Source: Myxococcota bacterium
GTDB lineage: Bacteria > Myxococcota_A > UBA796 > JAFGLY01
NCBI GenBank assembly: GCA_024276675.1
Contig: JAJRWT010000032.1
Span: 186,001 to 250,000, forward strand
Direction: 5' to 3'
Length of the DNA: 64,000 nt
The translations under genes and the position numbers were made by a program. Below are positions 61,320 through 64,000 of this stretch, one piece after another. The notes beneath the pieces were generated by a model. The model was not told the origin of the DNA and searched no databases. It saw only the letters and a program-made list of their open reading frames with translations. How positions within the stretch are numbered: the first letter of the stretch is position 1; each line of letters starts with the position of its first letter.

Positions 61320-62534
61320 CTATCGCTTGTATTTTTGTTTGAAGGCACGCTTGGCCAGTTGATTGACCACGCTGGAAACGTTGTGGTTCCTGGAGAGTTC
61401 CTGAAGATCCCGCTTCTGGAGCTGTGACACGAAAGCGATGGCCACGCTCACGGGGGTCTTGGGGTTGTTCACCAGCGCTACTTTTACGGGGTACTTCCTG
61501 GTCCACTCCGGGTTCATGGCGATCTCCCGGAGGACATCGTCAGCGAGATTGCGGTTCCCAGCCCAGCTCGCGACTTCGCCATCGGTGCATCGGCCACTGC
61601 GTATCACGGCGGAAGCGACCATCTTGTTCCGGTCCCTGATGAGAATTCCCCGAACCTCTTTGTTCCCCAGGTAGGCCAGCTTGATCTTGTGACCAACGGT
61701 CATCTGGGACAGTTTTTTTTCCAGGCTGATCTTTTCGTCTTCGGTGACCGCATCGCGATCTTCCGTGAGATCCCAGCCAAAATCCGATATCTCGTCTTTG
61801 AAGTCGAAATTGAATGTTCCCAGGAGGTCGTCGTCGTCCTTCAACTTGCTCAGGTCGAACATCTGCATTGCGTGCTCGGTTCTGGCCTGCAGCACGGGCG
61901 ATGGCCTGCCCATCAACGCGGCGTCTATCTCGGCTTCGAGATCCATCTCTTCGTCGGGAGCTGAACCCAGCAGACCATCCAGATCCAGAGTGCCAGTGGG
62001 GCGCTCTTCCGGTACCTCCGGAAGCATCCCGTGCATTCTCATGAACGAAGCAGCCTTCTGCAGGTGCTGGTCTTCACAGTTGGGATTGGCATACAGCACT
62101 GTGTAGACCTTGGGTGTCATGAGCAGGCGTTCCCGGTGGGAGGTGAGCCTCTCACAGAGATCCGGCCCGGCGTTCTGTGCGATGAGCAGGATGGTCCGAT
62201 CGTTGGCGTTCAGAAGGGTGGAAATCCGTGTTCCGATATCTTGATCGTCGGGACGAACGCTGGCCAGCAGTTCCAGGACCTTGGAATGCGTAGAGTTCCC
62301 TATGGCTTCGACTACATCGTCGGATGGCATGGCCTTCAGGGTGCGGATGGCTGCCTCGCGTACCGCACGGGAATCGTCATTGGCCAGAATGTAACAAAGC
62401 GACAACTGGACATCGCCGGGGACCTCTTCGAGACCCTTGGCCAGCGACAGTCGATCCGAGGCGGAGGCGCCCTGGTGGCAACGACTCCTGAGATCCACGG
62501 GAATCCTCAATCTCTGGAAAGGGATGTCGCTCAT
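61320..62534 (-). CDS. HEAT-repeat-like protein of unknown function
   Basis: A 404-residue cytosolic protein, apparently all helical. The first 150 residues have short helix pairs like HEAT/PBS repeats (VQLSLCYILANDDSRAVREAAIRTLKAM, DDVVEAIGNSTHSKVLELLASV, TRISTLLNANDRTILLIAQN). Residues about 170-260 are acidic and likely disordered. From about 265 a second helical part has IKLAYLGNKEVRGILIRDRNKMVASAVIRSG, CTDGEVASWAGNRNLADDVLREIA and NPEWTRKYPVKVALVNNPKTP, again repeated in design. No enzyme motif. GGAG lies 5 bases before ATG. The EF-G-like gene lies 44 bases upstream on the same strand, so they may be co-transcribed. Confidence 0.6.
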   Translation of the reverse strand: MSDIPFQRLRIPVDLRSRCHQGASASDRLSLAKGLEEVPGDVQLSLCYILANDDSRAVREAAIRTLKAMPSDDVVEAIGNSTHSKVLELLASVRPDDQDIGTRISTLLNANDRTILLIAQNAGPDLCERLTSHRERLLMTPKVYTVLYANPNCEDQHLQKAASFMRMHGMLPEVPEERPTGTLDLDGLLGSAPDEEMDLEAEIDAALMGRPSPVLQARTEHAMQMFDLSKLKDDDDLLGTFNFDFKDEISDFGWDLTEDRDAVTEDEKISLEKKLSQMTVGHKIKLAYLGNKEVRGILIRDRNKMVASAVIRSGRCTDGEVASWAGNRNLADDVLREIAMNPEWTRKYPVKVALVNNPKTPVSVAIAFVSQLQKRDLQELSRNHNVSSVVNQLAKRAFKQKYKR

Positions 62535-62578
62535 GGTAACTCCACCTGTCGCTTCCGGTTTCGCCGCCTGACCGAAGA

Positions 62579-64000
62579 TCAGTCTTCGTCATCTCCCGAG
62601 TCGGTGAACGGACTTGCGCTCTTGACCTTGTCCACCAGGTTGAAGGGTACGTCTTCGTACCCCTGGAATTCCATGACAAAGGTGCCCTTTCCACCGGTGA
62701 TGGACTTCAGATCGGGAGCGTAGCGCTGGACTTCTGCCAGAGGGCAGACGGCGCGTATGGTGGTGTTTCGGCCCTTGGTGTCCATTCCCAACACCCGACC
62801 GCGGCGCGACGTGATGTCGCCCATGATGTCGCCCATGTTTTCGTTCGGCGTGACTATTTCCATGCTGTAGAAGGGCTCCAGCAGCTTCATCCCGGCCTGT
62901 TCCATTGCGACCTTCAGGCCCTTGGATGCCGCCAACTGGTAGGCGATGTCCTTGGAATCCACGGGGTGGTACTTGCCGTCAACGAGGGTGACCCGGATGT
63001 CCACGACGGGGTACCCGGCCAGGATTCCGTGTTTCATCCGTTCCCTTATGCCTTTTTCCACGGAGGGGATGAACTGGCGCGGAATGGCGCCACCGAAAAT
63101 CTTGTTCACGAAATCCAGCCCTTCCCCCCTGGGGAGAGGTTCCACGTCCAGGTAGCAGACCCCGAACTGGCCTGCGCCGCCGGTCTGCTTCTTGTGTTTG
63201 CCCTCGACATTGGAGATCTGGCGAGCAAAGGTCTCGCGGTATGGCACCGATGGAAGCGCCGTGGTCACGGCCACTTTGAACTTCCGTTTCATCTTTTCTA
63301 TGGAGGCTTCGAGATGCGCCTGACCCATTCCGTTGATGACCATCTGCTTGGAGAGTTCGTCGTGTGAGATGGAGAGCGTGGGATCCTCTTCGATGAGGCG
63401 CTCCACCGCGACCTTCAGACGGTCCTCGTCACCCTTGCCGGTGGGATTGATGACAAAGGCCATCATGGGAGGAGGATAGCGTTGCGGTGGAAGGATGTGC
63501 GGCGTCCTGGGATCGCTCAAGGTGTCGTTCGTGTGGGTTACCTTGAGCTTGGCTACAGCGACGATGTCTCCACATACGCCCACTTCGATTGGTTCGCGTT
63601 CCTTGCCCTTCTGGACATGAAGTGTTCCGAGACGCTCCGACTGCTGCTGACCGGAATTCACCACCGAGCCATCGTCCGGAGATCTGCCTGCCATGATTCG
63701 CATAATGGTCACCTTGCCAGAGAACTCGTCCATGAAGGTTCTGACCACCTGGGCGATAAACGGCGCGTCGGCGCTGCGTTGCCGGGTGATGGTTTCGTCG
63801 TCTTGCGTCGTCACCTGGAAGTCGGGGAGATCCAGGGGACTTGGAGCAGCCGAGACCAGTAGATCCAGCAGGGGTTGGATGCCTGCGTTGTGCGAGGCGC
63901 TGCCCATGAGCACGGGTACGATTTCGCCTGCATGGAGGGCGTTCTTGAAAGCCTCCATGAGCTTTTCGGGGGAGATCTCGAAGGTCTCGAGATATTCTTC
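62579..64000 (-). CDS. Elongation factor G-like GTPase (3-prime part, start outside window)
   Basis: At least 473 C-terminal residues; the GTPase G1-G4 motifs lie beyond base 64000. Seen are the end of the G domain (VPVLMGSASHNAGIQPLLDLLV), domain II (APFIAQVVRTFMDEFSGKVTIMRIMAG), domain III (LIEEDPTLSISHDELSKQMVINGMGQAHLE), domain IV (PYRETF, KKQTGGAGQFGVCYLDVEPLP, GGAIPRQFIPSVEKGIRERM) and domain V (LLEPFYSMEIVTPNENMGDIMGDITSRRGRVLGM). The variations in domains II and III, such as PFIAQVVRT, fit the EF-G-like/FusA2 group rather than the main translocase. Role is uncertain; housekeeping fusA is not seen here. Confidence 0.88.
   Translation of the reverse strand, partial: EEYLETFEISPEKLMEAFKNALHAGEIVPVLMGSASHNAGIQPLLDLLVSAAPSPLDLPDFQVTTQDDETITRQRSADAPFIAQVVRTFMDEFSGKVTIMRIMAGRSPDDGSVVNSGQQQSERLGTLHVQKGKEREPIEVGVCGDIVAVAKLKVTHTNDTLSDPRTPHILPPQRYPPPMMAFVINPTGKGDEDRLKVAVERLIEEDPTLSISHDELSKQMVINGMGQAHLEASIEKMKRKFKVAVTTALPSVPYRETFARQISNVEGKHKKQTGGAGQFGVCYLDVEPLPRGEGLDFVNKIFGGAIPRQFIPSVEKGIRERMKHGILAGYPVVDIRVTLVDGKYHPVDSKDIAYQLAASKGLKVAMEQAGMKLLEPFYSMEIVTPNENMGDIMGDITSRRGRVLGMDTKGRNTTIRAVCPLAEVQRYAPDLKSITGGKGTFVMEFQGYEDVPFNLVDKVKSASPFTDSGDDED

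Overview
The window is bacterial, gene-dense and GC-rich, from a Gram-negative with a two-membrane envelope: bamA, bamB, lolC, lolD, a LolA-like protein, several lipoboxes and an outer-membrane beta-barrel. Eukaryote-type Ser/Thr kinase with an HxDxxxxN loop, zinc-ribbon/PEGA and MopE-like proteins, and a MYXO-CTERM-like C-terminus on the DUF3604 protein point to Myxococcota/Bradymonadota or another former deltaproteobacterial lineage. I cannot name genus or species. No rRNA, tRNA, CRISPR, prophage or insertion sequence was recognised, so this looks like chromosomal core with lineage-specific envelope genes between.

Layout. 1-745: histidine kinase tail and TPR protein. 851-4340: mazG (-), kinase with cyclase-like tail, DUF4097-like secreted protein. 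4468-15117: forward core block cmk, rpsA, lapA-like, DsbA-like, rsmB, mutS, amidase, xer recombinase. 15346-20303: MopE-like lipoprotein facing a reverse group of PEGA protein, yfgM-like and bamB-like genes. 20657-23443: LolA-like protein, small exported cysteine protein and strong terminator, then reverse TPR/DUF5683-like and exported YidD-like genes. 23440-32606: radical SAM/DUF2344 enzyme, probable M24 pseudoenzyme, PilZ-like protein, phosphoesterase, long disordered protein, scpA-scpB. 33043-38780: beta-barrel, polytopic membrane protein, toroid lipoprotein, PAP2 phosphatase. 38833-44496: nuclease/lamin-tail protein, lipA, DUF3604 protein, PEBP lipoprotein, sfsA. 44630-47355: isochorismatase/flavoprotein fusion and RlmN-like radical SAM protein. 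47335-55638: reverse block prfB (with programmed frameshift), lipoprotein, lysS, lolC, lolD, bamA. 55719-59801: reverse phoH-pgpH-ybeY. 60191-64000: alanine dehydrogenase, HEAT-like protein, 3-prime part of an EF-G-like GTPase.

How they work together. LolC/LolD, the LolA-like protein, BamA and BamB would supply lipoprotein export and outer-membrane assembly for the many predicted lipoproteins and the barrel. RpsA, PrfB, LysS, YbeY, RsmB and the EF-G-like factor serve translation; MutS, Xer and ScpAB serve genome maintenance. The least explained parts are the two-gene 44630-47355 unit, the exported small protein/YidD neighbourhood, the 34049-38214 membrane/lipoprotein pair and the degenerate M24 protein. 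TTG starts recur, often behind strong Shine-Dalgarno sequences; several starts below were set on that basis.
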